Of a DNA stretch of 64,000 nucleotides, positions 54,259-63,244 are shown in pieces; within the stretch, counting starts at the first letter, position 1, and each line of letters starts with the position of its first letter. The position numbers were made by a program, and so were the translations under genes. The notes under the pieces were generated by a model. The model ran no database searches and was not told the origin of the DNA. It was given only the letters and a program-made list of their open reading frames with translations. The stretch is taken from NCBI RefSeq assembly GCF_031455095.1, contig NZ_JAVDSB010000001.1:868001-932000 (forward strand). Direction: 5' to 3'. The DNA comes from Paenibacillus_E qinlingensis_A (GTDB lineage Bacteria; Bacillota; Bacilli; Paenibacillales; NBRC-103111).

Positions 54259-55518
54259 ATGTCTGGCAAAATGAATCGACGAGCTTTCTTGGGGATGACG
54301 GCTGCAGGCGCTGCGGGCGTAGTTTTGGGAGATTTGTTGGGGAAAGCGCAAGCTGCGATTCCGACGAATAAAGTTGCCGCCAACACTACCTCTGAGATCC
54401 TGGATTTTTATGGAAATCATCAAACAGGTGTTGTTACACCCCAGCAGAACTTTGCAAATGTAGCAGCTTTCGATGTAACGACAAGTGATGTGAAGGAACT
54501 TCAAGCGCTTCTGAAGCAATGGACGGAGATGGCGGCCACGCTTATGGCTGGCAAACCGCTCGCAGTTGAGCCGCAGGATGCGGCGTTTCCGCCAACGGAT
54601 ACGGGGGAGCAGTTGGGGCTTGATACAGGGAAATTAACCCTTACATTTGCCATAGGCGCTTCTCTTTTTGAAAAGGAAGGCATGGATCGTTTCGGTCTTC
54701 GTTCGCGTAAACCTGCTGGTTTAACGGAAATGCCGATCTTCCATAAAGACTCACTGGAGGAGCAATTGACCCACGGAGACATTGTTGTGCAAGCATGTTC
54801 CGATGATCCGATCATCTGCTTCCATGCGATTCGCAATCTATCTAAAGCGGCTAGAGGCGTTGCTCATTTGCGTTGGCAGCAAACGGGGCAGCTCGGTGTG
54901 AAAGCACAGGGGACGAAGCGGAATTTGTTTGGTTTTAAGGATGGTACAGCAAACCCAGCCCTGCAGGATGAATTATTTATGACAAATAATGTCTGGGCTG
55001 ATGCAGGAGATGGTACACCTTGGTTAGCTGGCGGTACGTATATGGTCGTTCGCCGCATTCATATGCGGATTGAAACGTGGGATCAACAGTCCTACGCTGA
55101 TCAAGAAGAAATCATTGGCCGTCAGAAGGTATCAGGTGCCCCGATTGATGGCAAAGCGGAGTTCGATACACCGCAGTTTGAAGCAGATGCCGACGGCAAG
55201 GTGACATCTCTAGATTCACATATACGTCTTTCTAATCCACGTACGGGAGAGAATTCGGAACGTGAGCGTATCTTGCGACGGGGTTATAATTTCATGGAAA
55301 ATCTAGACAGTGTAGGTCGCATTAATGCAGGTTTGTTGTTTGTCTGTTTCAATCGAAATATCCAAACCCAGTTTGAATCGATCCAAAAACGATTAACGAA
55401 TCCGAAAATGCCGGATCAAATGCTTGCCTATACGGATACGACAGGTGGAGGCTATTTTGCTGTTTTGCCTGGTGTTCCTTCGAAAGGCTCCTATTTAGGG
55501 CAATCATTATTTGAGTAA
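54259..55518 (+). CDS. efeB: Tat-exported Dyp-type heme peroxidase EfeB
   Basis: This 419-residue protein has a twin-arginine signal (NRRAFLGMTAAGAAG) and the DyP-peroxidase fold with the heme-pocket motif GFKDGTANP, the Arg in RIHMR and a later FVCFNRNIQTQFE segment. GTGGGTG precedes the ATG at 54259. It is the third gene of the Fur-regulated efeUOB operon, where EfeB helps ferrous iron oxidation or heme-iron release outside the cell. Confidence 0.93.
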   Translation: MSGKMNRRAFLGMTAAGAAGVVLGDLLGKAQAAIPTNKVAANTTSEILDFYGNHQTGVVTPQQNFANVAAFDVTTSDVKELQALLKQWTEMAATLMAGKPLAVEPQDAAFPPTDTGEQLGLDTGKLTLTFAIGASLFEKEGMDRFGLRSRKPAGLTEMPIFHKDSLEEQLTHGDIVVQACSDDPIICFHAIRNLSKAARGVAHLRWQQTGQLGVKAQGTKRNLFGFKDGTANPALQDELFMTNNVWADAGDGTPWLAGGTYMVVRRIHMRIETWDQQSYADQEEIIGRQKVSGAPIDGKAEFDTPQFEADADGKVTSLDSHIRLSNPRTGENSERERILRRGYNFMENLDSVGRINAGLLFVCFNRNIQTQFESIQKRLTNPKMPDQMLAYTDTTGGGYFAVLPGVPSKGSYLGQSLFE

Positions 55519-55729
55519 AATACGTGGGTGTTAACAGGGCTGTTGCGTGGGTAGATTATTCTACTTGTGTGACAGCTCATCTTTTTAAAAGGAAGTCCGT
55601 TATAATCGAATTTTCCTGAGAGGCAAATTGACTTTCCTAATCATTTCCTACACAATAATGAAGGAATAGGCCAGTAGGGCCTTATTTCAGTCATTTTAAG
55701 TCATTTGCAGGAAGTTAAAGGAGACGACT

Positions 55730-57061
55730 ATGAAAACAACTTCACATATGGTAGAGAAAGACATCGATGACAGAGCTGTGCTCGTCAGTTTGATTACACA
55801 GAAACAGAAGAAAAATGAGCTTTTGGCCGAATATTCGTTGCAAGAGCTAGTGAAGCTGGCAGAAACTGCTGGTGTTCAGGTGCTGGAGACAATGACACAG
55901 AACAAAGAAGCCAAGGATACCAAGTGGTTTATTGGAAAAGGAAAGGTCGAAGAATTAAAGCTAATGTTGGAAGAGCTTGGCGGAAATACAGCGATCTTCG
56001 ACCAGGAACTGTCAGGTGCACAGGTTCGTAATTTGGAAGCAGCACTTGATGTGAAAATTATTGATCGTACGCAGTTGATTTTGGATATCTTTGCCCAACG
56101 TGCCAAAACTCGTGAAGGGATTATTCAGGTTGAACTAGCGCAGCTAAGCTATCTGTTGCCGAGACTTTCAGGGCAAGGTAAAAACCTGTCTCGTCTAGGC
56201 GGCGGTATCGGAACGAGAGGTCCCGGTGAATCGAAGCTGGAAACCGATCGCCGGCACATCCGTGGGCGCATTGACGAGCTTAAGGCACAGCTGGAGGAAG
56301 TTGTTCGTCACCGTACACTGCACCGAGAACGTCGTAAGAAGAGCGGTGTATTCCAAGTCGCTTTAGTGGGGTATACCAATGCAGGGAAATCTACGTTGTT
56401 GAAACAACTAACCCAGGCGGATGTCTATATTGAGAATCAACTTTTCGCTACCCTAGATCCAACATCACGCACAATGGTATTACCAAGCGGGAAGGAAATC
56501 GTTCTTACAGATACAGTAGGTTTTATTCAAAATCTTCCCCATGATCTTGTCGCTTCGTTCCGCGCCACGTTGGAAGAGGCGAATGAGGCTGATTTGATTC
56601 TTCATGTGGTAGATAGCTCAACGGATATGCGGGGCGAGCAGATGCGTGTCGTGCAGGAAGTGTTGGAAGAGCTTGGCGCTCATCAGAAAGAACAAATCAC
56701 GATTTTTAATAAAATTGATCTTTGTCCTGCGGAAGATCGTGAAATGCTTACAACGGAAGGCGAATTCATGAAAATGAGTGCCTACACGCCTGACGATCTA
56801 GAGCGTCTTCGTATTACTATTGAAGGTAAGCTGATGGGCGATAGCAAAGAATTCCGCATTCCAGCTAATAAAGGGGATATCATTGCCCTCATGTATCGCA
56901 TTGGCGAGGTACTTGAGACCGATGTGGATGGGGAAGACATGATCTTCAAGGTTCGAGTAAACAAGGAGGATTATGTCAAACAGGCCTATCTGCTGGTAGA
57001 TTACGATCAATCGGTAGAGAAAAAGTCAGAGCAGGATGAGAACGAGGGAGAGAGCAACTAA
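55730..57061 (+). CDS. hflX: Ribosome-associated GTPase HflX
   Basis: This 443-residue GTPase has an N-terminal HflX domain with GGGIGTRGPGESKLETDRR, then the G domain with P-loop GYTNAGKST, G3 DTVGFI and G4 NKID. It splits or rescues stalled ribosomes. AAAGGAG precedes the ATG. It is directly followed by ynbB, and the order matches B. subtilis ynbA-ynbB-glnR-glnA. Confidence 0.95.
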   Translation: MKTTSHMVEKDIDDRAVLVSLITQKQKKNELLAEYSLQELVKLAETAGVQVLETMTQNKEAKDTKWFIGKGKVEELKLMLEELGGNTAIFDQELSGAQVRNLEAALDVKIIDRTQLILDIFAQRAKTREGIIQVELAQLSYLLPRLSGQGKNLSRLGGGIGTRGPGESKLETDRRHIRGRIDELKAQLEEVVRHRTLHRERRKKSGVFQVALVGYTNAGKSTLLKQLTQADVYIENQLFATLDPTSRTMVLPSGKEIVLTDTVGFIQNLPHDLVASFRATLEEANEADLILHVVDSSTDMRGEQMRVVQEVLEELGAHQKEQITIFNKIDLCPAEDREMLTTEGEFMKMSAYTPDDLERLRITIEGKLMGDSKEFRIPANKGDIIALMYRIGEVLETDVDGEDMIFKVRVNKEDYVKQAYLLVDYDQSVEKKSEQDENEGESN

Positions 57062-57062
57062 G

Positions 57063-58313
57063 ATGCATTTCGGGGAAAAAGTACTTGCAAGAATGGAAAA
57101 GGCGGAGCAACGCGTAGAGAGCGCTTTTCGTCAAATCGAGAAAACCATTGATCGTAATCAATGGAAGGTCATTGAAGCCTTCCAAAAACATAAAGTAAGT
57201 GATTATCATTTTGCTTCATCGACGGGGTACGGGTATAATGACCGCGGCAGAGAGGTGCTGGATTTAGTGTACGCGGATGCAATGGGAGCGGAAGCAGCAC
57301 TTGTGCGGCCTCACTTTGTATCAGGCACGCATACGATTGGTACGGCTCTGTTTGGCGTGCTTCGACCTGGCGAACATCTACTTTACATCACGGGTAAGCC
57401 CTATGATACGTTGCATAAAGTCATTGGTAAGCCTGGCGATGGCACAGGCTCCCTCCAAGACTTCGGCATCGGCTATGACGAAGTCGAGCTCTTGGAAGAT
57501 GGCTCTCCGGAATGGTCCGCCATCACCGCAGCCATTCAGCCGAACACGAAGGTGATCGGCATCCAGCGTTCACGCGGCTACTCGTGGCGGCCGTCGTTCA
57601 CGATCGAACAAATCGGCGAAATGGTCCGATTTGTCAAAGAGATCAACCCAGAGCTGATTGTCTTCGTGGATAATTGCTATGGCGAATTCACAGAGCCGCA
57701 GGAACCGACGCAGGTTGGCGTCGATCTCATGGCCGGCTCGCTGATCAAGAACCCCGGCGGCGGCATCGCCCCTTCCGGCGGCTACATCGCCGGGCGAGCT
57801 GACCTCGTCGAGCTCGCCGCGTACAGACTGACCGCCCCCGGTATTGGGGGCGAGGTCGGAGCCATGCTCGGCGCGACACGAGCCATGTTTCAAGGGCTAT
57901 TTCTTGCCCCGCATTTGGTGGGGCAAGCCGTCAAAGGCTCGGTCTTCGCAGCTGCGATTTTCGAAGACCTCGGCTTTGTGAGCTCTCCGCGTTGGGACGC
58001 GCCGCGGACGGATTTGATTCAAGCGATCCGCTTCACGTCGGCGGAGCACTTGATCACTTTCGTCCAAGGCATCCAGAAGGCGTCTGCTGTCGATTCGCAT
58101 GTCGTGCCAGAGCCTTGGGACATGCCTGGCTACGAGCATCCGGTCATCATGGCTGCAGGCACATTCATTCAAGGTGGCAGCTTGGAGCTGTCCGCAGATG
58201 CGCCAATTCGAGAGCCATACATCGCATATATGCAGGGCGGCTTGACCTACTCACATTGCAAGTTAGGTGTACTAACGGCTATCCAACATATGGAAGACAA
58301 GGGATTACTGTGA
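57063..58313 (+). CDS. ynbB: YnbB-like PLP enzyme (aluminum resistance / methionine gamma-lyase family)
   Basis: The 416-residue PLP-dependent protein belongs to the methionine-gamma-lyase family labelled aluminum resistance protein. The segment SSTGYGYNDRGREVLDLVYADAMGAEAALVR and the PLP-Lys loop SLIKNPGGGIAPSGGYIAG are typical. GAGGGAGAGAG lies before the ATG at 57063, directly after hflX. The 3' half is strongly GC-rich. The physiological substrate is not firmly known. Confidence 0.9.
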   Translation: MHFGEKVLARMEKAEQRVESAFRQIEKTIDRNQWKVIEAFQKHKVSDYHFASSTGYGYNDRGREVLDLVYADAMGAEAALVRPHFVSGTHTIGTALFGVLRPGEHLLYITGKPYDTLHKVIGKPGDGTGSLQDFGIGYDEVELLEDGSPEWSAITAAIQPNTKVIGIQRSRGYSWRPSFTIEQIGEMVRFVKEINPELIVFVDNCYGEFTEPQEPTQVGVDLMAGSLIKNPGGGIAPSGGYIAGRADLVELAAYRLTAPGIGGEVGAMLGATRAMFQGLFLAPHLVGQAVKGSVFAAAIFEDLGFVSSPRWDAPRTDLIQAIRFTSAEHLITFVQGIQKASAVDSHVVPEPWDMPGYEHPVIMAAGTFIQGGSLELSADAPIREPYIAYMQGGLTYSHCKLGVLTAIQHMEDKGLL

Positions 58314-58323
58314 AAATTTAATC

Positions 58324-58340
58324 TGTGAACAAACCTGACA
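58324..58340. promoter_or_regulatory. GlnR operator of glnRA
   Basis: TGTGA-N7-TGACA fits the TGTNA-N7-TNACA GlnR/TnrA consensus exactly and lies immediately upstream of the -35 at 58345. GlnR bound with feedback-inhibited glutamine synthetase would repress the operon when nitrogen is plentiful. Confidence 0.85.
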
Positions 58341-58344
58341 CTCC

Positions 58345-58373
58345 TTGACACGTTTTTGTTAGAAAGGTACAAT
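58345..58373 (+). promoter_or_regulatory. Sigma-A promoter of glnRA
   Basis: TTGACA (58345-58350) and TACAAT (58368-58373) are spaced by exactly 17 bp. The GlnR box directly upstream supports nitrogen control. Confidence 0.88.
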
Positions 58374-58408
58374 GAGAGAGAGGTACTTACTGACCAGGAG
58401 TGATTAGC

Positions 58409-58819
58409 ATGAGTGATGAAATACGTAGAAATATGGCGTTATTCCCTATCGGAATCGTCATGAAGCTGACTGATTTGACAGCAAGACAAATTCGGTACTA
58501 TGAGCAACACGAACTGATCATCCCGGCACGTACGGCTGGTAATCAACGGCTCTATTCGTTTAATGACGTGGAACGTCTTCTTGAGATTAAAGATTTGATT
58601 GAAAAAGGTGTCAACATTGCAGGTATTAAGCAGGTTCTAATCCCTGTGGATAAGGATTCTGAGGATGCCACCATCCTTAACGAGCACACGGAAGTGAAAC
58701 GGAAAGAATTAACCGACTCTCAATTGCACAAAATGCTGAAGCAGCAATTGATTGGCGGGGGTAAACGTCCGGATCAAGTGTCTTTGATTCAGGGGCAATT
58801 GTCCAGATTTTACAAATAA
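58409..58819 (+). CDS. glnR: MerR-family nitrogen regulator GlnR
   Basis: This 136-residue regulator has the MerR winged-helix with LTARQIRYYEQHELIIPARTAGNQRLYSFNDVERL and a C-terminal tail that in GlnR senses feedback-inhibited glutamine synthetase. The ATG at 58409 follows AGGAG by 8 bp. It precedes glnA by 44 bp, as in Bacillus. It represses glnRA when glutamine is plentiful. Confidence 0.95.
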   Translation: MSDEIRRNMALFPIGIVMKLTDLTARQIRYYEQHELIIPARTAGNQRLYSFNDVERLLEIKDLIEKGVNIAGIKQVLIPVDKDSEDATILNEHTEVKRKELTDSQLHKMLKQQLIGGGKRPDQVSLIQGQLSRFYK

Positions 58820-58863
58820 AATCAGTTGTCCAATCGCTTAACATTTGAGAGGAGAATGCACAC

Positions 58864-60204
58864 GTGAGTTATAACATTAACTATTCCAAAGAAGATATTC
58901 TTCGTATTGCCAAAGCAGAAAACGTTCGTTTCATCCGTTTGCAATTCACAGACTTGATGGGAAGTATTAAGAACGTAGAAATTCCTCTAAGCCAACTTGA
59001 GAAAGCGCTTGATAATAAAATGATGTTCGATGGATCTTCTATCGAAGGTTACGTTCGTATTGAAGAGTCGGATATGTATTTGTATCCGGATTTGGATACA
59101 TGGGTTATTTTCCCATGGGTTACAGAAAGCAAAGTTGCACGTTTAATCTGTGACATTTATATGCCGGATGGCACGCCATTCCCTGGGGATCCGCGCGCTA
59201 TTTTGAAAAACGCATTAAAGCAAGCAGAAGAAATGGGTTACACGGCGATGAATGTTGGACCAGAACCAGAATTCTTCCTTTTCAAAACAGATGAAAAAGG
59301 TAACCCAACTGCGGAGTTGAATGACCAAGGTGGTTACTTTGATTTGGCACCGATGGATCTAGGTGAGAACTGCCGCCGTGATATCGTGCTAACTTTGGAA
59401 GAAATGGGCTTTGAGATTGAAGCTTCTCATCACGAAGTAGCGCCAGGCCAACACGAAATCGATTTTAAATATGCAGATGCGATCAAAGCAGCTGACCAAA
59501 TTCAGACTTTTAAGCTTGTTGTCAAAACAGTAGCTAGACAGCATGGCTTGCACGCAACGTTTATGCCGAAGCCATTGTTCGGAATGAACGGATCAGGGAT
59601 GCACTGTCACCAATCCTTGTTCAAGGGTGAGACGAATGCGTTCTATGATGAAAGCGATAAATTAGGTTTGAGCACAGTAGCAAGACAATATATGGCGGGC
59701 GTACTTCGTCATGCGCGTTCTTTTGCAGCGATTACGAACCCAACGGTTAACTCCTATAAACGTCTAGTTCCTGGTTATGAAGCGCCTTGTTATGTAGCAT
59801 GGTCAGCTAGTAACCGCAGCCCGATGATTCGCATTCCAGCTTCCCGTGGTCTAAGCACGCGTGTTGAAGTTCGTAACCCGGATCCAGCGGCAAATCCATA
59901 CTTGGCATTGGCAGTTATGCTAGCTGCTGGTTTGGACGGAATCAAGAACAAAATGCAACTTCCTCCGCCAACCGATCGTAACATTTATGTGATGACGGAA
60001 GAAGAGCGTGAAGCTGAAGGTATTCCTAGCTTACCGCTTAACTTGAAACAAGCTTTAGATGAATTGCTACGTGATGATGTTGTTTGCGATACACTAGGCG
60101 AACACGCGTTGGCACATTTCTATGAGTTGAAGGAAATTGAGTGGGACATGTACCGCACACAAGTTCACCAATGGGAAAGAGATCAATATCTATCCCTGTA
60201 CTAG
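58864..60204 (+). CDS. glnA: Glutamine synthetase type I-alpha (GlnA)
   Basis: The 446-residue enzyme makes glutamine from glutamate and ammonia. Conserved segments include MFDGSSIEGYVRIEESDM, the metal and glutamate-binding NVGPEPEFFLF, HHEVAPGQHEIDFKY and the flap region around NPTVNSYKRLVPG. The GTG start at 58864 has GAGAGGAGA upstream. The short length without an adenylylation-loop Tyr fits the feedback-regulated I-alpha type that also controls GlnR. A terminator follows. Confidence 0.97.
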   Translation: MSYNINYSKEDILRIAKAENVRFIRLQFTDLMGSIKNVEIPLSQLEKALDNKMMFDGSSIEGYVRIEESDMYLYPDLDTWVIFPWVTESKVARLICDIYMPDGTPFPGDPRAILKNALKQAEEMGYTAMNVGPEPEFFLFKTDEKGNPTAELNDQGGYFDLAPMDLGENCRRDIVLTLEEMGFEIEASHHEVAPGQHEIDFKYADAIKAADQIQTFKLVVKTVARQHGLHATFMPKPLFGMNGSGMHCHQSLFKGETNAFYDESDKLGLSTVARQYMAGVLRHARSFAAITNPTVNSYKRLVPGYEAPCYVAWSASNRSPMIRIPASRGLSTRVEVRNPDPAANPYLALAVMLAAGLDGIKNKMQLPPPTDRNIYVMTEEEREAEGIPSLPLNLKQALDELLRDDVVCDTLGEHALAHFYELKEIEWDMYRTQVHQWERDQYLSLY

Positions 60205-60213
60205 GCAGCGAAG

Positions 60214-60243
60214 CCCTTGGCGCTCTAAGCGTCGGGGGTTTTT
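60214..60243 (+). terminator. Terminator of glnRA
   Basis: An 11-bp stem with three G-T pairs (60214-60224 with 60228-60238) is followed by a T run. The next 160 bp before ampS hold a TTGACA/TGTCAA dyad at 60312-60340 whose role is unclear. Confidence 0.82.
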
Positions 60244-60404
60244 CTTTGGGGAGGAACAGGCTAAGATTGCCAACCCCTTATGGGGTGCGGTATCATAGAG
60301 ATAGATCTTATTTGACAACTACATAGGATAAGCCTGTCAATCTCGTCTCGGTATCGATGGGAAGAGTTGATGGGCTTTTTAATGCGAAGGAGCGTAATTG
60401 AACA

Positions 60405-61643
60405 ATGGACAATTTTAATAGAAATCTAGAAAAGTATGCAGAGTTAGTGATTCGCATTGGGGTTAATTTGAATAAAGGTCAGGACCTCTTGGTAGAGGCG
60501 CCGATTGAGACGCTTGATTTAACAAGGCTTATTGTCCAGAAAGCTTATGAAGCAGGTGCAAAATATGTGCATGTGCATTGGCAAGACGATGTCGTAACAC
60601 GTAGCAAATTTGATCATGCGCCGGATGAATCCATGGACTATTACCCGGAGTGGTACACGACGATGTTGGAGCGCTTTGTAGAAAATGGCGGCGCATTGTT
60701 GAATATCAAGGTTCCGAATCCGAACTTGTATGACGGGATTGATGCTAGTTTAATTTCGCGTGCATCGAAAGCTGCATCGACGGCGAGAGCCAAGTACCAA
60801 CAGTACGTACGTACAGGCCAGTTCAGCTGGTGTCTGATCAAAGCGCCTACAGAAGCCTGGGCGAACATGGTGTATGCGGATTTGCCTAAAGAGGAGCGTA
60901 TTCCTGCGATGTGGGATGCTGTTTTTAAATTCAATCGAGTATATGAAGATGATCCTATTGCGGCATGGCAGACACATTTGGATACGCTAAAGTCCACGCA
61001 TAGCTTGTTGAATGAAAGAAGCTATAAAGCGCTGCGTTATCGGGCTACAGGGACTGATCTACGAGTTGAGCTGCCTGAGGGACATATTTGGCTAGGCGGG
61101 GATAATGAGAACGCTCGGGGCATCCGTTATGTGGCAAATATGCCGACGGAAGAAGTGTTTACCATTCCTAACCGAACAGGGGTAAGTGGGACTGTAGCGA
61201 GTACGATGCCGTTAAATATCAATGGGGCATTAGTAGATCGGTTTTCATTTACGTTCGAAGCAGGTAAGGTTGTAGATTTCCAAGCTGAAGTGGGTTATGA
61301 CCATTTGGCTCGTTTATTGGATATGGATGAAGGTGCGCGTTATCTAGGAGAGGTTGCGCTTGTACCGTTTGATTCTCCGATTTCCAATGTTAATCGTATT
61401 TTCTATAACACGGGTATAGATGAGAATGCGTCATGCCATTTGGCCTTAGGCAGTTGTTATCCGATCAATTTAAAGGAAGGGACTACGCTGTCCAATGCGG
61501 AGTTGAAAGCTCGAGGAGGGAATAGCTCCTTGATCCATGTGGATTTCATGATAGGTTCTGCGGAACTTGAGATCGATGGGGAGCTAGCAGATGGGACGAT
61601 CGAACCGATTTTCCGTGCGGGGAACTGGGTGTTAACTTTTTAA
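60405..61643 (+). CDS. ampS: Aminopeptidase AmpS (M29 family)
   Basis: The 412-residue metallopeptidase removes N-terminal residues from peptides. It fits family M29, with EAPIETLDLTRLIVQKAYEAGAKYVHVHWQDD near the N-terminus and a C-terminal half with NTGIDENASCHLALG and HVDFMIGS, which carry metal ligands. AAGGAG lies about 12 bp before the ATG. It is convergent with lexA behind a long hairpin. Confidence 0.92.
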   Translation: MDNFNRNLEKYAELVIRIGVNLNKGQDLLVEAPIETLDLTRLIVQKAYEAGAKYVHVHWQDDVVTRSKFDHAPDESMDYYPEWYTTMLERFVENGGALLNIKVPNPNLYDGIDASLISRASKAASTARAKYQQYVRTGQFSWCLIKAPTEAWANMVYADLPKEERIPAMWDAVFKFNRVYEDDPIAAWQTHLDTLKSTHSLLNERSYKALRYRATGTDLRVELPEGHIWLGGDNENARGIRYVANMPTEEVFTIPNRTGVSGTVASTMPLNINGALVDRFSFTFEAGKVVDFQAEVGYDHLARLLDMDEGARYLGEVALVPFDSPISNVNRIFYNTGIDENASCHLALGSCYPINLKEGTTLSNAELKARGGNSSLIHVDFMIGSAELEIDGELADGTIEPIFRAGNWVLTF

Positions 61644-61651
61644 AAAGATGA

Positions 61652-61701
61652 AAAAAAGCAGGCTCTCAAAGTGAGATATCACTTTGAGGGCCTGCTTTTT
61701 T
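61652..61701. terminator. Bidirectional terminator between ampS and lexA
   Basis: A 23-bp stem with one G-T pair (61652-61674 with 61679-61701) has a 4-nt loop and A/T runs on both sides, so it serves both convergent genes. Confidence 0.92.
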
Positions 61702-61715
61702 GCGGTATTGGTGTC

Positions 61716-62333
61716 TTACATATCCCGGAACAAACCGATAACGCGCCCAAGGATCGTTACATTCTTCAAGAGAATAGGCTGTAGCGCGGAGTTCTCAGGT
61801 TGAAGGCGAATGTGATCCTTCTCCTTGTAGAAACGCTTAACGGTAGCTTCATCATCTTCGGTCATAGCGACAACGATATCGCCGTTGTTCGCTGTTTGTT
61901 GTTGTTTAACAATGACATAGTCGCCATTATGAATGCCAGCTTCGATCATACTGTCACCCATAATGCTGAGCATGAACACGTTGTTGTCACCAACCATGCT
62001 GGTAGGAAGCGGGAAATAATCTTCGATATTCTCAGTGGCTGTGATCGGAACACCAGCCGTTACTTTACCAACGAGGGGAACACGAGCGACGTTGACATTG
62101 AACTGGGTTTCGGCACCATCAAGCCCTAGAATTTCGATTGCACGCGGTTTAGTAGGATCTCGACGAATCATGCCTTTTTTCTCAAGACGCTCCAAATGTC
62201 CATGTACAGTTGAACTGGAAGCTAGTCCAACAGCTTCGCCTATTTCTCTAACGGAAGGCGGGTAGCCCTTATCTTTCACTTCGTTCTTAATGAATTCCAT
62301 GATTGCTTGTTGACGCTGCGAAATTTTACTCAT
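61716..62333 (-). CDS. lexA: SOS repressor LexA
   Basis: The 205-residue repressor has an N-terminal winged helix (PSVREIGEAVGLASSSTVHGHLERL) and an S24 autoproteolysis domain with the cleavage site A93-G94, catalytic S128 in GDSM and K166. It represses SOS genes until RecA filaments trigger self-cleavage. It is divergent from yneA, with which it shares four LexA boxes (62379-62465). Confidence 0.97.
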   Translation of the reverse strand: MSKISQRQQAIMEFIKNEVKDKGYPPSVREIGEAVGLASSSTVHGHLERLEKKGMIRRDPTKPRAIEILGLDGAETQFNVNVARVPLVGKVTAGVPITATENIEDYFPLPTSMVGDNNVFMLSIMGDSMIEAGIHNGDYVIVKQQQTANNGDIVVAMTEDDEATVKRFYKEKDHIRLQPENSALQPILLKNVTILGRVIGLFRDM

Positions 62334-62378
62334 AAGATATCACTCCAATACTGGGAATCATTACCCAAAGTATAACAT

Positions 62379-62465
62379 AGAACCCGAGTTCGTACAAACA
62401 TAAGTTCGAGAAATGGTTGACTCAAACATGTGTTCGTGTTATTCTGATATCAGAACAAATGTTTG
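62379..62465. promoter_or_regulatory. lexA-yneA control region with four LexA boxes
   Basis: Four sites fit CGAAC-N4-GTTCG or close variants: 62379-62392, 62395-62408, 62423-62436 and 62452-62465. The third fills the 17-bp spacer between a TTGACT (62417-62422) and TATTCT (62440-62445) directed to yneA, so LexA should block that promoter. Autoregulation of lexA is also likely. Confidence 0.88.
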
Positions 62466-62477
62466 GGGGATGATTTT

Positions 62478-62879
62478 ATGTATATGGCTTATTCACAATC
62501 GAACGGAAGAACAACACTTCAAGGTACTGCTCAAGCATCCAAAGGGATGACGACTAAACGGGGTCATGCGAAACTACTACTTCGTTTCTTGCTGATAGCA
62601 GTCATTCTTGGAACTGTGTTTTCGTTTGGTGCGATTGTACAAGCCTATGCAGGTGATAGTGCGGTTACAGCGTCTACACCAATTGCTTCCATTCAACCAT
62701 CAGCACAACCGATTCAACACGAGAAGATTGTCATTCAAAGTGGTGATACACTGTGGGATATCGCAGACTCTCACAAAAACAAGGGTGAGAACACACGTTC
62801 TTACGTCGAACGATTGAAATCATTTAATCATTTATCGAGCAGTTCGCTACAAGCGGGTCAGGTTCTATTACTTCCTTAA
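62478..62879 (+). CDS. yneA: SOS-induced cell division suppressor YneA
   Basis: This 133-residue membrane protein has a cytoplasmic N-terminus, one transmembrane helix (about 38-58) and a C-terminal LysM domain with QSGDTLWDIADSHKN. YneA delays septation during DNA damage in B. subtilis. The ATG at 62478 follows GGGGGA by 7 bp, and the LexA boxes lie directly upstream. The B. subtilis neighbour yneB, a resolvase-like gene, is absent here. Confidence 0.93.
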   Translation: MYMAYSQSNGRTTLQGTAQASKGMTTKRGHAKLLLRFLLIAVILGTVFSFGAIVQAYAGDSAVTASTPIASIQPSAQPIQHEKIVIQSGDTLWDIADSHKNKGENTRSYVERLKSFNHLSSSSLQAGQVLLLP

Positions 62880-62916
62880 TACGTACATTTTTAGCTATCT
62901 ATATAGATGAAAGTTA

Positions 62917-62947
62917 AGCCATGGACCTTTAGGTCTATGGCTCTTTA
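62917..62947 (+). terminator. Probable terminator of yneA
   Basis: AGCCATGGACC (62917-62927) pairs with GGTCTATGGCT (62932-62942) with one G-T pair, followed by a weak T-rich tail CTTT. Confidence 0.65.
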
Positions 62948-63022
62948 TGATGTATCCTTGACAATCACAAACGGTGATGGCAAAGTAATACTCATATTGA
63001 AATTTTGACTGGGAGGATTACA

Positions 63023-63208
63023 ATGAGTGACAGCATGGATAAAACGATTGAGCGCATCAATGAATTAGCTCGTAAAGCGAAGACAGTTGGCCTTACAGAT
63101 GCAGAAATGGATGAGCGCAACGAGCTGAGAAGGAAGTATATTGATGCATTCAGAGGGAACCTGAAAGTCCAATTGGATTCGATTAAGTTCACTGACGAAG
63201 AGAATTAA
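63023..63208 (+). CDS. DUF896 protein (YnzC-like)
   Basis: The 61-residue helical protein has DxMDKTIERINELARKAK and ELRRKYIDAFRGNLK, the DUF896 pattern of B. subtilis YnzC. The ATG at 63023 follows GGGAGGA. YnzC accompanies yneA in the SOS-related cluster of Bacillus; its function is unknown. Confidence 0.9.
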   Translation: MSDSMDKTIERINELARKAKTVGLTDAEMDERNELRRKYIDAFRGNLKVQLDSIKFTDEEN

Positions 63209-63244
63209 GCTTACACATAGATACTACATTCAAAGGGGAAATGA

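Noticed and set aside
57570..58172. Antisense frames inside ynbB
   Set aside because: They arise from GC-rich codons of the real gene and resemble no protein family.
60312..60340. TTGACA/TGTCAA dyad before ampS
   Set aside because: A 6-bp dyad is too short to name as an operator and it does not fit GlnR; as a promoter the -10 (TGTCAA) is poor.
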